Origin: Candidatus Woesearchaeota archaeon
GTDB lineage: Archaea; Nanobdellota; Nanobdellia; Woesearchaeales; UBA12501
DNA length: 22,750 bases
NCBI GenBank assembly: GCA_014729495.1
Contig: WJJV01000038.1
Location: 1 to 22,750 of the forward strand
Reading direction: 5' to 3'
This document shows positions 1 to 6,573 of the stretch, in pieces. Made by a program: the position numbers and the translations under genes. The notes beneath the pieces were generated by a model. That model saw only the letters and a list, made by a program, of their open reading frames with translations. It made no database searches and was not told where the DNA came from. Position 1 is the stretch's first letter, and every line of letters starts with the position of its first letter.

Positions 1-471
1 CATGACGGCAAGCAGTGCCAGAGCTTCCCTAAATTTGGTGTAGAGCGAAGAGGAGCTCCTGTAGAGACCTATGTAAGGATAGACAAGAATCCTATCAATA
101 TCAGATCACAGGTCTACAATCCAGACATTGTGCTTGTTCTTGATCCTACACTCATCAGCACTGTGGATATTGCAAAGGGCATAAAAAAAGACGGCACAAT
201 GATAGTGAATACAGGAAAGAAGCCTAAGGATCTTAAGCTCAAGGACAGCTTCAAGGTGCATGCTGTTGATGCTACTGAAGTGGCCATGAATATATTCAAG
301 AGACCTATAGTGAACACACCTCTTCTGGGCGCATTCTCAGCAATCACAGGCATTGTAAGCATAAGGTCCTTGCAGAAAGCCATTGATGAGAAGTTCTCAG
401 GCACAAAAGGCAAGAAGATAGCAGACCAGAACAAGAAAGCAGTCAAAGCTGTATATGATGAGATAAAATAA
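1..471 (+). CDS. porG: Pyruvate:ferredoxin oxidoreductase gamma subunit, 3' part (5' end outside window)
   Basis: This is the C-terminal part of the gamma subunit of a 2-oxoacid:ferredoxin oxidoreductase; the reading frame is open from base 1, so the N-terminus lies outside the window. The visible protein contains a G-V-E-R-R-G-A-P-V segment followed by V-R-I-D, typical of the gamma subunit, then a Rossmann-like stretch (N-P-D-I-V-L-V-L-D-P) and the N-T-P-L-L-G-A segment near the C-terminus. The complex oxidises pyruvate with CoA to acetyl-CoA and CO2 and passes electrons to ferredoxin in the cytoplasm. porD follows 24 nt downstream on the same strand, and porA and porB lie further on. A related 2-oxoacid substrate cannot be excluded for this subunit alone, but the alpha and beta subunits resemble the pyruvate enzyme. 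Confidence 0.93.
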   Translation, partial: HDGKQCQSFPKFGVERRGAPVETYVRIDKNPINIRSQVYNPDIVLVLDPTLISTVDIAKGIKKDGTMIVNTGKKPKDLKLKDSFKVHAVDATEVAMNIFKRPIVNTPLLGAFSAITGIVSIRSLQKAIDEKFSGTKGKKIADQNKKAVKAVYDEIK

Positions 472-495
472 AAGAAATTGATAAGCATATAATAA

Positions 496-789
496 ATGGC
501 AAAAAAGAACACCCAAAAAAAGGACAGGAAAACAGAAGTAAAACTAACAGTAGGAGCGATCATAACAAAACCAGGATCCACGCTGAAGAACAAGACAGGA
601 AGCTGGAGAGAATACTATCCTGTCAGGGATGCAAAGAAATGCATAAAATGCGGGTTCTGCTGGATGTTCTGCCCTGACACTGCCATAAACGAGAAGTTCG
701 AGGCTGACCTTGACTACTGTAAGGGCTGTGGAATCTGCGCTCAGGAATGCCCTGTGAAATGCATTGAGATGGTCAAAGAGGAGAAATAG
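496..789 (+). CDS. porD: Pyruvate:ferredoxin oxidoreductase delta subunit (2x[4Fe-4S] ferredoxin)
   Basis: This 97-residue ferredoxin-like subunit carries electrons from the catalytic alpha/beta part of pyruvate oxidoreductase to external ferredoxin. Two C-x2-C-x2-C-x3-C motifs bind two [4Fe-4S] clusters: C-I-K-C-G-F-C-W-M-F-C-P and C-K-G-C-G-I-C-A-Q-E-C-P. They are preceded by a W-R-E-Y-Y-P-V segment typical of PorD rather than of free ferredoxins. The N-terminus is lysine-rich, and the length is close to the family norm. It lies 24 nt after porG and 28 nt before cutA, consistent with one transcript. Confidence 0.95.
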   Translation: MAKKNTQKKDRKTEVKLTVGAIITKPGSTLKNKTGSWREYYPVRDAKKCIKCGFCWMFCPDTAINEKFEADLDYCKGCGICAQECPVKCIEMVKEEK

Positions 790-817
790 GATAATAACTG
801 CATAATCAAGGATTACA

Positions 818-1123
818 ATGATACTCATATACATACCCTGCAAGGACAGGAAAGAGGCAAAGAGCATAGGAAAAGAGCTTGTCAGCAGGAAGCTGATTGC
901 ATGCGCAAACATGTTCCCAATAGAGAGCATCTACGAGTGGAAAGGAAATATCACAGATGACAAGGAGATTGTCCTCTTGTGCAAGACAAGAGACGGCTAC
1001 TATAATGACGTGGCCAGGACTGTGAAGAAGATGCACAGCTATGAAGTGCCTGCGATAATAAAGATAAAGGCAGATGTGAACAAGAAGTATGGTGACTGGA
1101 TTTACAAGGAAACTTTCAGATAG
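818..1123 (+). CDS. cutA: CutA1 family divalent-cation tolerance protein
   Basis: This is a 101-residue CutA1-like protein. The family forms very stable trimers with a ferredoxin-like fold and is linked to copper or other divalent-cation tolerance, although its biochemical role is not settled. Family features visible are the A-C-A-N segment near residue 30, I-E-S-I-Y-E-W-K-G, the K-T-R motif and the H-S-Y-E-V-P-A-I-I-K-I segment near the C-terminus. Length is normal. It follows porD by 28 nt and is probably co-transcribed with porG-porD, which is not its usual place. Its last 8 nt overlap the end of the convergent LAGLIDADG gene. Confidence 0.92.
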   Translation: MILIYIPCKDRKEAKSIGKELVSRKLIACANMFPIESIYEWKGNITDDKEIVLLCKTRDGYYNDVARTVKKMHSYEVPAIIKIKADVNKKYGDWIYKETFR

Positions 1124-2258
1124 CTAATCTATACTTTCCAACAGATATTCTTTTAAGCATCTTCTTCTTTCTTAAATCAACCATATAATACGTTGCTGTT
1201 TTTAATGATCTTTTGCATTGATTCGCCAGCAGGTATCTTGTTATGAAACCATATTCTTCTTCTATTTTCATGCAGTTATGAACTGCAAACTCAATTCTTC
1301 TGTTCCTTGGAGCAGAAGGGAATTTGTAGCTTTTGATACATCTATCAAGCATCCTATTCTTATAATCTAGATTAAATCCTATATTCTCATAGAATCTCTC
1401 AAGATTATCCTTGCCATAGATAGATAACTCCCAATCTGATTTATTGCCCCTTATGTGCCCCAGAGTTATCTTAGAAACTATATCAAAGTCCTGCAATATT
1501 ATCTTTATATCTTTAAGAACTCTTGGGCAATATTCTTCTGGATAAGATTTCATAGCTTTTCTTGACTTAGTCTTATTGACTATGCTCTGTTTAATCTGCA
1601 ATCTTCTGTCTTTCTGTCTTACATTGCCTTCATCATTAAAGAACTGTCTTATGAATACTGCTTTGAACTCCTTTTTTGCCTTAAACATAAAAGAAGGAAT
1701 ATTGTTATCAGTATATATCTTTGCTCCGGGCTTCAGACCTAAACTAACAATGCATAATCCAACAATCTTGGGTAGATGAAGCTGATAGGTCTTGTCAGTT
1801 CTTGGATAGACCTTTATGTCTACTTCGCCGAATAGATTTTTTACAGATTGTTTCACTTTACTGATAAGATAGTAATTTTGATTATTATACCTTACATGAA
1901 TCTGGTTATTCAGTTCTCCATCTCCCATAATTGCTGCTAGAATTCTTGCTCCATCTGCAGAGTTGAAATTGAAAGGAAGTCTAGGATTATTTATTCCTAT
2001 ATCTGTATTCTTTACGCTGCTTATCAATGTTATATTTTTATTTATATATGTTTCAGGTATGTCTAAACCCCTTTTTAGTTTTCTGAGAAATCTTATTGAT
2101 ATCTTCTTTCCAAGACTCATTCTATAAATGTTCTCCTTAGTCTTTTTATCTAATAAAAGACCTGTTTTTCTGACAATATCCTTTATGTATATTATTGATT
2201 CTTCGCTTAATTTAACATAATTCTTTTCTTCCAGTTTGCTTAAACCTACTCTTACCAT
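1116..2258 (-). CDS. Free-standing LAGLIDADG homing-endonuclease-like protein
   Basis: This protein of about 380 residues has two LAGLIDADG-type motifs: L-A-A-I-M-G-D-G-E near residue 110 and F-I-R-Q-F-F-N-D-E-G near residue 205. Both keep an acidic residue at the expected catalytic position. The N-terminal 100 residues look like a basic helix-turn-helix region, and the last 50 resemble a winged helix. Homing endonucleases of this family cut long asymmetric sites and spread their own gene, usually inside introns or inteins; here the gene stands alone. I chose ATG at 2258 because GAGGT lies 6 nt upstream; a GTG at 2270 would add four residues. The gene runs against its neighbours, overlaps the end of cutA by 8 nt, and starts 68 nt from porA, splitting the por locus. 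Whether it still cuts DNA is unknown; a regulatory role is possible. Confidence 0.82.
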   Translation of the reverse strand: MVRVGLSKLEEKNYVKLSEESIIYIKDIVRKTGLLLDKKTKENIYRMSLGKKISIRFLRKLKRGLDIPETYINKNITLISSVKNTDIGINNPRLPFNFNSADGARILAAIMGDGELNNQIHVRYNNQNYYLISKVKQSVKNLFGEVDIKVYPRTDKTYQLHLPKIVGLCIVSLGLKPGAKIYTDNNIPSFMFKAKKEFKAVFIRQFFNDEGNVRQKDRRLQIKQSIVNKTKSRKAMKSYPEEYCPRVLKDIKIILQDFDIVSKITLGHIRGNKSDWELSIYGKDNLERFYENIGFNLDYKNRMLDRCIKSYKFPSAPRNRRIEFAVHNCMKIEEEYGFITRYLLANQCKRSLKTATYYMVDLRKKKMLKRISVGKYRLAI

Positions 2259-2291
2259 ATTATACCTCACATAATCATGGTAGAGATAGTT

Positions 2292-2303
2292 ATATTTAAA
2301 TAT
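2292..2303. promoter_or_regulatory. Palindromic TATA box shared by porA and the LAGLIDADG gene
   Basis: ATATTTAAATAT is a perfect 12-bp palindrome in the gap between the divergent genes. Its centre is about 29 nt before the porA ATG at 2327, the distance expected for a leaderless archaeal transcript. It is about 27 nt before position 2270 on the other strand, which would leave a short leader containing GAGGT ahead of the ATG at 2258. One TATA box could thus serve both directions. Confidence 0.6.
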
Positions 2304-2326
2304 TCCTTAATCCCTCCTAAAATTTA

Positions 2327-3510
2327 ATGGCAAAACAGGTAATGGAAGCAAGCCAGGCAGTAGCAGAGGCAGTGAAGCTTTGCAAACCGTCAGTAGTCGC
2401 GATGTACCCAATAACACCACAGTTGAGATAAGGCTTACTTTCTCAGTGGATACGCACATTGTTGAGCGCATCGCAGACTTTGTCAATGACGGAATACTTG
2501 ACGCAGAGCTCATTGATGTTGAGTCAGAGCATTCTGCTATGTCAGCATGCATAGGAGCACAGGCAACAGGAGTCAGGACATTCACAGCAACAGCATCACA
2601 GGGACTTGCTCTGATGCATGAGATGCTCTTTGTTGCATCAGGGATGAGGCTTCCAATAGTCATGGCAGTGGCTAACAGGGCTCTTTCTGCTCCAATAAAC
2701 ATATGGAATGACCACTCTGACAGTGTCGCTGCAAGAGACTCAGGATGGATACAACTCTATGTTGAGTCCTCCCAGGAGGCTCTTGACACAGTCATACAGG
2801 CTTACAGGATAGCAGAGAACAAGGACATACTTATGCCTGTGATGGTATGCCTTGACGGATTCACTCTGAGCCATGTGTGGGAACCTGTTGATATACCTAC
2901 AAAAGCAAAGGTAAACCAATACCTTCCTAAGTACAAGCCAGTTCATGCATTCTTAGATCCCAGGAAGCCTATCACACAAGGTCCTGTGGGATTCCCTGAC
3001 AGTTACATGGGATTCAAGAGAATGCAGCAGGAAGCTATGAAAAGGTCAATCAAGGCAATAGAGAAAGCCAACTCAGATTTCAGGAAGAAGTTCAGGAGAT
3101 CCTATGGAAATGGCCTTATTGAGCCTTACAAGATGCAGGGAGCCCAATATGCTGTAGTGGCTATGGGAAGCCTGTGCGGAACAATAAAGCATGTTGTGGA
3201 TGAGATGAGGAAAGAGGGCAAGAAGGTCGGACTGCTGAAGATAAAGGCATTCAGGCCTTTCCCGACTGAGCACATACAGAAAGCAGCAAAGAACCTAAAA
3301 GGGCTAGCTGTCATAGATAAGGAGATATCCCTCGGAAGCGATGGAGCGCTCTTCACAGAGATAAGATCAGCCTTATCTGGACAGGGCAAGACAAGAATAT
3401 CTGGCTTCATAGCAGGCCTTGGAGGCAAGGATGTGACTCCAGACCATATCAGGAAGTCTATTGAGACTGCGATGAAGAGCAAGGAGACAAAGGAGGAATG
3501 GCTTCAGTAA
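2327..3510 (+). CDS. porA: Pyruvate:ferredoxin oxidoreductase alpha subunit, interrupted by a 29-nt intron
   Basis: The alpha subunit supplies the pyrimidine-binding side of the thiamine diphosphate site. Exon 1 (2327-2422) encodes 32 residues ending M-Y-P-I-T-P-Q, the conserved PorA N-terminal motif. The frame then meets a TAA at 2429. Exon 2 (2452-3510) resumes in another frame with T-H-I-V-E-R-I-A-D-F and continues through V-E-S-E-H-S-A-M-S-A-C, T-A-T-A-S-Q-G-L-A-L-M-H-E, N-R-A-L-S-A-P-I-N-I-W-N-D and P-I-T-Q-G to the end. Joining the exons gives 384 residues with no gap in the family pattern. A caller that ignores splicing would start in the wrong frame (a TTG at 2380) or truncate the protein. 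ATG at 2327 has a TATA box about 29 nt upstream and no ribosome site, so it is probably leaderless. porB follows after 26 nt. Confidence 0.93.
2423..2451 (+). other. Predicted 29-nt archaeal BHB-type pre-mRNA intron in porA
   Basis: The insert falls between codons for the conserved Q and T of P-I-T-P-Q-T and contains the in-frame stop TAA at 2429-2431. It folds with its flanks as follows. Exon CCAC (2417-2420) pairs with intron GTGG (2446-2449), giving a 4-bp central helix. A 3-nt bulge A-G-T (2421-2423) comes next, then an inner helix TGAGA (2424-2428) with TCTCA (2441-2445), extended by AAG/CTT past one bulged T, with loop 2433-2437. The second bulge is A-T-A (2450-2452). The archaeal tRNA-splicing endonuclease cuts after the second base of each 3-nt bulge, which here means after 2422 and after 2451: exactly the junction required by the protein. 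The outer exon-exon helix is weak, so this fits the relaxed HBh' class. Splicing is inferred, not shown. Confidence 0.85.
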
Positions 3511-3536
3511 ACGCTTATGCCTTATAATCATAAAAA

Positions 3537-4436
3537 ATGATAAACAATATACCCACAGATGAGCTTTTTGCATCAGGCCACAGGGCGTGCGCTGGATGCG
3601 GTCAGGCCCTGGCAGTCAGACTTGTGATGAAAGCAGCAGGAAAGAACACAATAGTTGCGAATGCAACAGGATGCCTTGAGGTGTTCTCAACACCATATCC
3701 AGAGACATCATGGAGGGTTCCATGGATACACGGAGCATTTGAGACAGCAGCAAGCGTGGCTTCAGGTGTTGACAAGGCTCTTGTCAAGCAGAAGAAGAGG
3801 AAGAAGGTCAATCTTCTGGCTTTTGGAGGGGACGGAGGCACATTTGACATAGGATTCCAGGCATTGAGCGGAGCAGCAGAAAGAGGCCATAAACTCACTT
3901 ATGTGTGCTTTGACAATGGCGCTTACATGAACACAGGCATCCAGAGGAGCGGAGCAACTCCAAAATATGCTGCAACAACAACAAGCCCTGCTGGAAAAAA
4001 GATCCATGGAAAAACAGAATTCAAGAAGCCCATGCCACTTATCATGGCAGCCCATGGCTGCTATGTTGCGACAGCAAGCGTTGCATTCCCTCATGACCTC
4101 ATAAAGAAGGTCCAGAAGGCACTGAAGCACAAGGGATTATCCTATGTCCAGGTATTCTCTCCATGCATCCCTGGATGGGGCATTCCAAGCAACATGAGCA
4201 TTGAGTCAGCAAAGCTGGCCTTCAAGACAAAGATAACCCCTCTTTTTGAGGTTGAGAACGGCATTGTCACAATAACCAACAGGCCTTCAAAAGAGCTTCC
4301 TGTAGAAGAATATCTCAGCAGGCAGAAAAGGTTCAAGCATCTCAGCCAAAAAGAGATAGATGATGTACAGTCCCATGTTGACACAGAATGGGAGAAGCTG
4401 GCTCATCTTGAAGAGACAAAAGTAAGAATCTCATGA
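3537..4436 (+). CDS. porB: Pyruvate:ferredoxin oxidoreductase beta subunit
   Basis: The beta subunit binds the diphosphate end of thiamine diphosphate and one [4Fe-4S] cluster. The protein has 299 residues. Four cysteines in family positions are visible: C18 and C21 (A-C-A-G-C-G), C46 (A-T-G-C-L-E-V) and C210 (S-P-C-I-P-G-W-G). The thiamine-diphosphate motif starts at G-D-G 98-100 and ends with D126-N127. The G-A-Y-M-N-T-G-I-Q-R-S segment is typical of pyruvate-type beta subunits. It starts 26 nt after porA and must share its transcript. Its stop codon directly abuts the stop of the convergent membrane-protein gene, leaving no spacer for a terminator between them. Confidence 0.96.
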   Translation: MINNIPTDELFASGHRACAGCGQALAVRLVMKAAGKNTIVANATGCLEVFSTPYPETSWRVPWIHGAFETAASVASGVDKALVKQKKRKKVNLLAFGGDGGTFDIGFQALSGAAERGHKLTYVCFDNGAYMNTGIQRSGATPKYAATTTSPAGKKIHGKTEFKKPMPLIMAAHGCYVATASVAFPHDLIKKVQKALKHKGLSYVQVFSPCIPGWGIPSNMSIESAKLAFKTKITPLFEVENGIVTITNRPSKELPVEEYLSRQKRFKHLSQKEIDDVQSHVDTEWEKLAHLEETKVRIS

Positions 4437-5279
4437 TCACTTCTTTTTCTTTCTGTTCTCATAAGGCCTTGTCTTTGAGAAGAATTTTACAGGCCTGTTT
4501 ACCTTGCTGATTTTGCTGGCTTTTGTCATCTTTGCGCCTGCCTTGCTTATCTTTCCTGCTGCTTTTGTGGCCTTGTGTGTCTTGGACATGTGCTCAAGTA
4601 TCCTCACGAATCTCACAAGCTTTGTCAGCCTGAATATGAATCCTAGAGGAATCACTGCTATGATGTCCAGCCAGCTGGTCTTGATGAACCTCTTGAAGTC
4701 ATGAACACGTCTGTACAGCACTACAAGATCCACAAAGAATATAGCTATGACTATGCCATCAACCGCAAGTATTATGTTCTTATATGCGTCTATGTCAAAG
4801 AACAGCTGCAGCACTAGTATTATAAAAGCAAGGGCAACAGCAAAAAGAACTATGTTGTCCCATAGCTTCTGCTTGTCTGAAAGCTGATGGTATATCTGTG
4901 CAGCAACCTTCTCCTCTTTCTTAAGTGACCAGTCGCTTTGTGAAGCAAAATCAACAATAACCCTGAAAGCAACAACAATACAGGCTGGTGCGATGAATAT
5001 TATAAAATTATTGAGAATATTGCCTATCACATTAAGGAGAAGGAACTTCTCAAGAAGCTCTGTTATGGCCACAGAGGATATTATGAAGACGCCTCCAGCT
5101 ATCAGGAATTCTTTCTCCTGCTCCCTGCTGATGTTCATTATGCCTATGAAAGCGCCAAGGATTATCAGTGTGATGATTGTGAGGGTCTCTGTCTCTGGAA
5201 TGAACCTGAAAGAGCCTCCGAGTATCGCAATAAGAGCTCCCAAAAGAAATATCACCATGCTGAGCCTTTTAATTACCAT
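4437..5279 (-). CDS. Membrane protein with a C-terminal voltage-sensor-like domain and no pore
   Basis: This 280-residue protein has an unrecognised N-terminal unit of about three to four membrane segments (residues 5-110) and a C-terminal unit resembling S1-S4 of voltage-gated channels. S1 is near 142-162. S2 (170-188) contains D174, F181 and D184. S3 (203-215) contains W-L-D-I-I-A-V-I-P with D205. S4 carries basic residues every third position at R217, K220, R223 and R226. No pore helix or selectivity filter follows; instead the last 50 residues form a cytoplasmic tail rich in K, S and A. It may sense membrane potential or act as a proton or ion pathway, but no function is proven. The start is set by GAGGTG five bases upstream of ATG, with a TATA-like TTTAAAAATA about 37 nt upstream. 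Confidence 0.7.
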   Translation of the reverse strand: MVIKRLSMVIFLLGALIAILGGSFRFIPETETLTIITLIILGAFIGIMNISREQEKEFLIAGGVFIISSVAITELLEKFLLLNVIGNILNNFIIFIAPACIVVAFRVIVDFASQSDWSLKKEEKVAAQIYHQLSDKQKLWDNIVLFAVALAFIILVLQLFFDIDAYKNIILAVDGIVIAIFFVDLVVLYRRVHDFKRFIKTSWLDIIAVIPLGFIFRLTKLVRFVRILEHMSKTHKATKAAGKISKAGAKMTKASKISKVNRPVKFFSKTRPYENRKKKK

Positions 5280-5400
5280 GATTCACCTCTTTAAAGCAAA
5301 TAATATGCCTGTATTTTTAAAGATTGCTGTAGAATAACTGATAAGATAGTTTAATTGTCAGATTCGTAGATGGTCAATGAGGAAAGTCTTTAACTTATAG

Positions 5401-5667
5401 GGCAGCAACAACATTGGAGAAAATAGTGTAATCATGTTAATTAAGGCAGCAACAAGAGTGGACAATTTAATATATTAATGTCGGCAACAACAACATAGGA
5501 TTCATACACGGTCAGATTTCGCTTTGCTCAATCTGCCCTATTCGTAAAGGAAAAATCCGAACTTGCGTAACGGATTTTTCCTCTACACTCAGTATTCATC
5601 CATATTGTTGTTGCAAATGCGTAGCTTTTGCAACTAAGAAAATCTTTGATTTTCTGTTGTTGCTGCC
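5401..5667. mobile_element. 267-bp element with perfect 13-bp terminal inverted repeats (MITE-like)
   Basis: GGCAGCAACAACA at 5401-5413 is matched exactly in reverse complement at 5655-5667. Related copies lie inside: GGCAGCAACAAGA at 5445, GGCAACAACAACA at 5483, and an inverted TTGTTGTTGC near 5605. The inner pair (5484-5504 and 5594-5614) can form long imperfect arms enclosing two hairpins, one of them a 12-bp perfect stem at 5548-5559/5571-5582. A further hairpin, AGAAAATC-TTT-GATTTTCT, is at 5637-5655. There is no coding capacity and no clear target duplication at the edges. It resembles a non-autonomous transposable element, but could instead be a structured RNA or a regulatory or replication element. 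Confidence 0.45.
5549..5581. repeat. Strong hairpin inside the inverted-repeat element
   Basis: GGAAAAATCCG (5549-5559) and CGGATTTTTCC (5571-5581) are perfect inverted repeats separated by 11 bases, and one more A-T pair extends the stem outward. The T-run in the right arm could help transcription termination, but the hairpin sits within a larger nest of inverted repeats, so its role is open. Confidence 0.7.
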
Positions 5668-5692
5668 TGGCTAAAGCCAAAAGATAGTGCCA

Positions 5693-5812
5693 CCTCGCCA
5701 ATGTCAGGATAGCAGTGTCTGACCGGCGAGGCTAGGGGTGTGTTGCAATAGAATAAACTAAAATGAATAGCCACCTTTCCGTGATCAGGTTCATTGTGCT
5801 TGTCAGAGAGGT
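5693..5812. repeat. Two related stem-loops in the gene-free region
   Basis: The first stem-loop pairs CCTCGCC (5693-5699) with GGCGAGG (5725-5731) and has an inner stem GTCAG/CTGAC. The second pairs ACCTTTC (5773-5779) with GAGAGGT (5806-5812) with one mismatch. Their sequences align (both begin G-C-C-A-C-C-T and share TCAGG in the loop side) at a spacing of about 80 nt. They look like diverged copies of one structured element. The region 5668-5879 otherwise shows no convincing gene. The whole stretch 5280-5879 holds only these stem-loops, the inverted-repeat element, and promoter sequence for the gene at 4437-5279. Confidence 0.45.
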
Positions 5813-5879
5813 TAAGAAGAAAAAGCATATCTTTGTGATGCCTGAATCATCATTAAGATGAATCAGAGAGTATAGAGAA

Positions 5880-6572
5880 TCAAGACACTATAGTGCCTTT
5901 AAAACTCTTGTCTTGAAGTATATCCTTCAGGTTATCCAGGTCTGTGCCTTTTGCGATTATGACCTTAATCCCTATCTTCTCAGCGTGCTTTGCTGCAACT
6001 GGATCAAAAGGCCCTTCAAGCTTTGGGTTCCACTCATCACCAACTATCTTCCTGAACTCCTTCCAGTCTATATTTTCTATCTTCTCTGCATCATTGTGCT
6101 TTCTGGGATCCTTTGTGTAAGCATAGTCGATATTTGAAAGATTGATCACTGTGTCTGCCTTGAAGGTCTCTGCTGCCAGGACAGCATCCTTGTCAGATGA
6201 GCAGCCAGGCTTCCACCCGCACCCTATTATTATCCTCTTATCAGTATCTATCTTCTCTGTGGGATTATGCATGACCTCTTCATATGCATGATCTTCAAAT
6301 ATGCATTTGATGAAGAAAGCATTCATCGCAGTGGCTGATATTCCCAGCCAGTCGAGCGTCTCATCATCAGGTTCAGCAGGCTTGACTATCTCTCTCAGGG
6401 ATTTGTTGTACATCCTGTTGATGTGACCGCCTCCTGTTATTATTATGAATCTCTTTCCTTTATCTGACTCTTCAAGGATTAGTTTCCTGAAATCATTAAG
6501 AAACGATGTGTCAGGCCCATTCTCATCAGGGAAAATCAGTGATCCTCCAAGGGATATTATTATAGTATCCAT
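5880..6572 (-). CDS. pyrH: UMP kinase, archaeal type
   Basis: This 230-residue amino-acid-kinase-fold enzyme phosphorylates UMP to UDP in pyrimidine nucleotide synthesis. The N-terminal I-I-I-S-L-G-G-S-L-I loop and the I-I-T-G-G-G-H-I-N-R glycine-rich motif bind the phosphates. L-D-W-L-G-I-S-A-T lies in the nucleotide site, and I-N-L-S-N-I-D-Y-A-Y-T-K-D-P-R matches the conserved C-terminal segment of the family. Length fits archaeal UMP kinases. Its ATG begins one base after the secD stop codon, so it is probably translationally coupled as the last gene of secF-secD-pyrH. Its product feeds CTP synthase, encoded about 4 kb away. Confidence 0.93.
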   Translation of the reverse strand: MDTIIISLGGSLIFPDENGPDTSFLNDFRKLILEESDKGKRFIIITGGGHINRMYNKSLREIVKPAEPDDETLDWLGISATAMNAFFIKCIFEDHAYEEVMHNPTEKIDTDKRIIIGCGWKPGCSSDKDAVLAAETFKADTVINLSNIDYAYTKDPRKHNDAEKIENIDWKEFRKIVGDEWNPKLEGPFDPVAAKHAEKIGIKVIIAKGTDLDNLKDILQDKSFKGTIVS

Positions 6573-6573
6573 T

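Noticed and set aside
2380..2451. porA starting at the TTG at 2380 as a simple open frame
   Set aside because: It gives an N-terminus that matches no PorA until T-H-I-V-E, while the correct M-A-K-Q and P-I-T-P-Q residues are encoded in another frame just upstream.
2417..2452. Ribosome bypass (as in phage T4 gene 60) instead of splicing in porA
   Set aside because: The only repeated codon, CAG, recurs 24 nt later in the original frame and would not lead to the T-H-I-V-E frame. The folded motif fits the splicing rule exactly.
4437..5279. Complete voltage-gated potassium channel
   Set aside because: There is no pore helix or T-V-G-Y-G-like filter after S4, and the chain ends in a basic tail.
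5401..5500. CRISPR array from the three GGCA(G)CAACAA copies
   Set aside because: The repeats are only about 12 bp, are not identical, have spacings of 44 and 38 bp, and also occur inverted.
5634..5828. 64-codon minus-strand open frame
   Set aside because: It runs through several hairpins and repeats, has no promoter or ribosome site, and shows no protein-like pattern apart from the repeated stem-loop sequence.
5830..5860. Box C/D small RNA on the minus strand (ATGATGA box)
   Set aside because: A good box C is present, but no D, C' and D' boxes occur at usable spacing.
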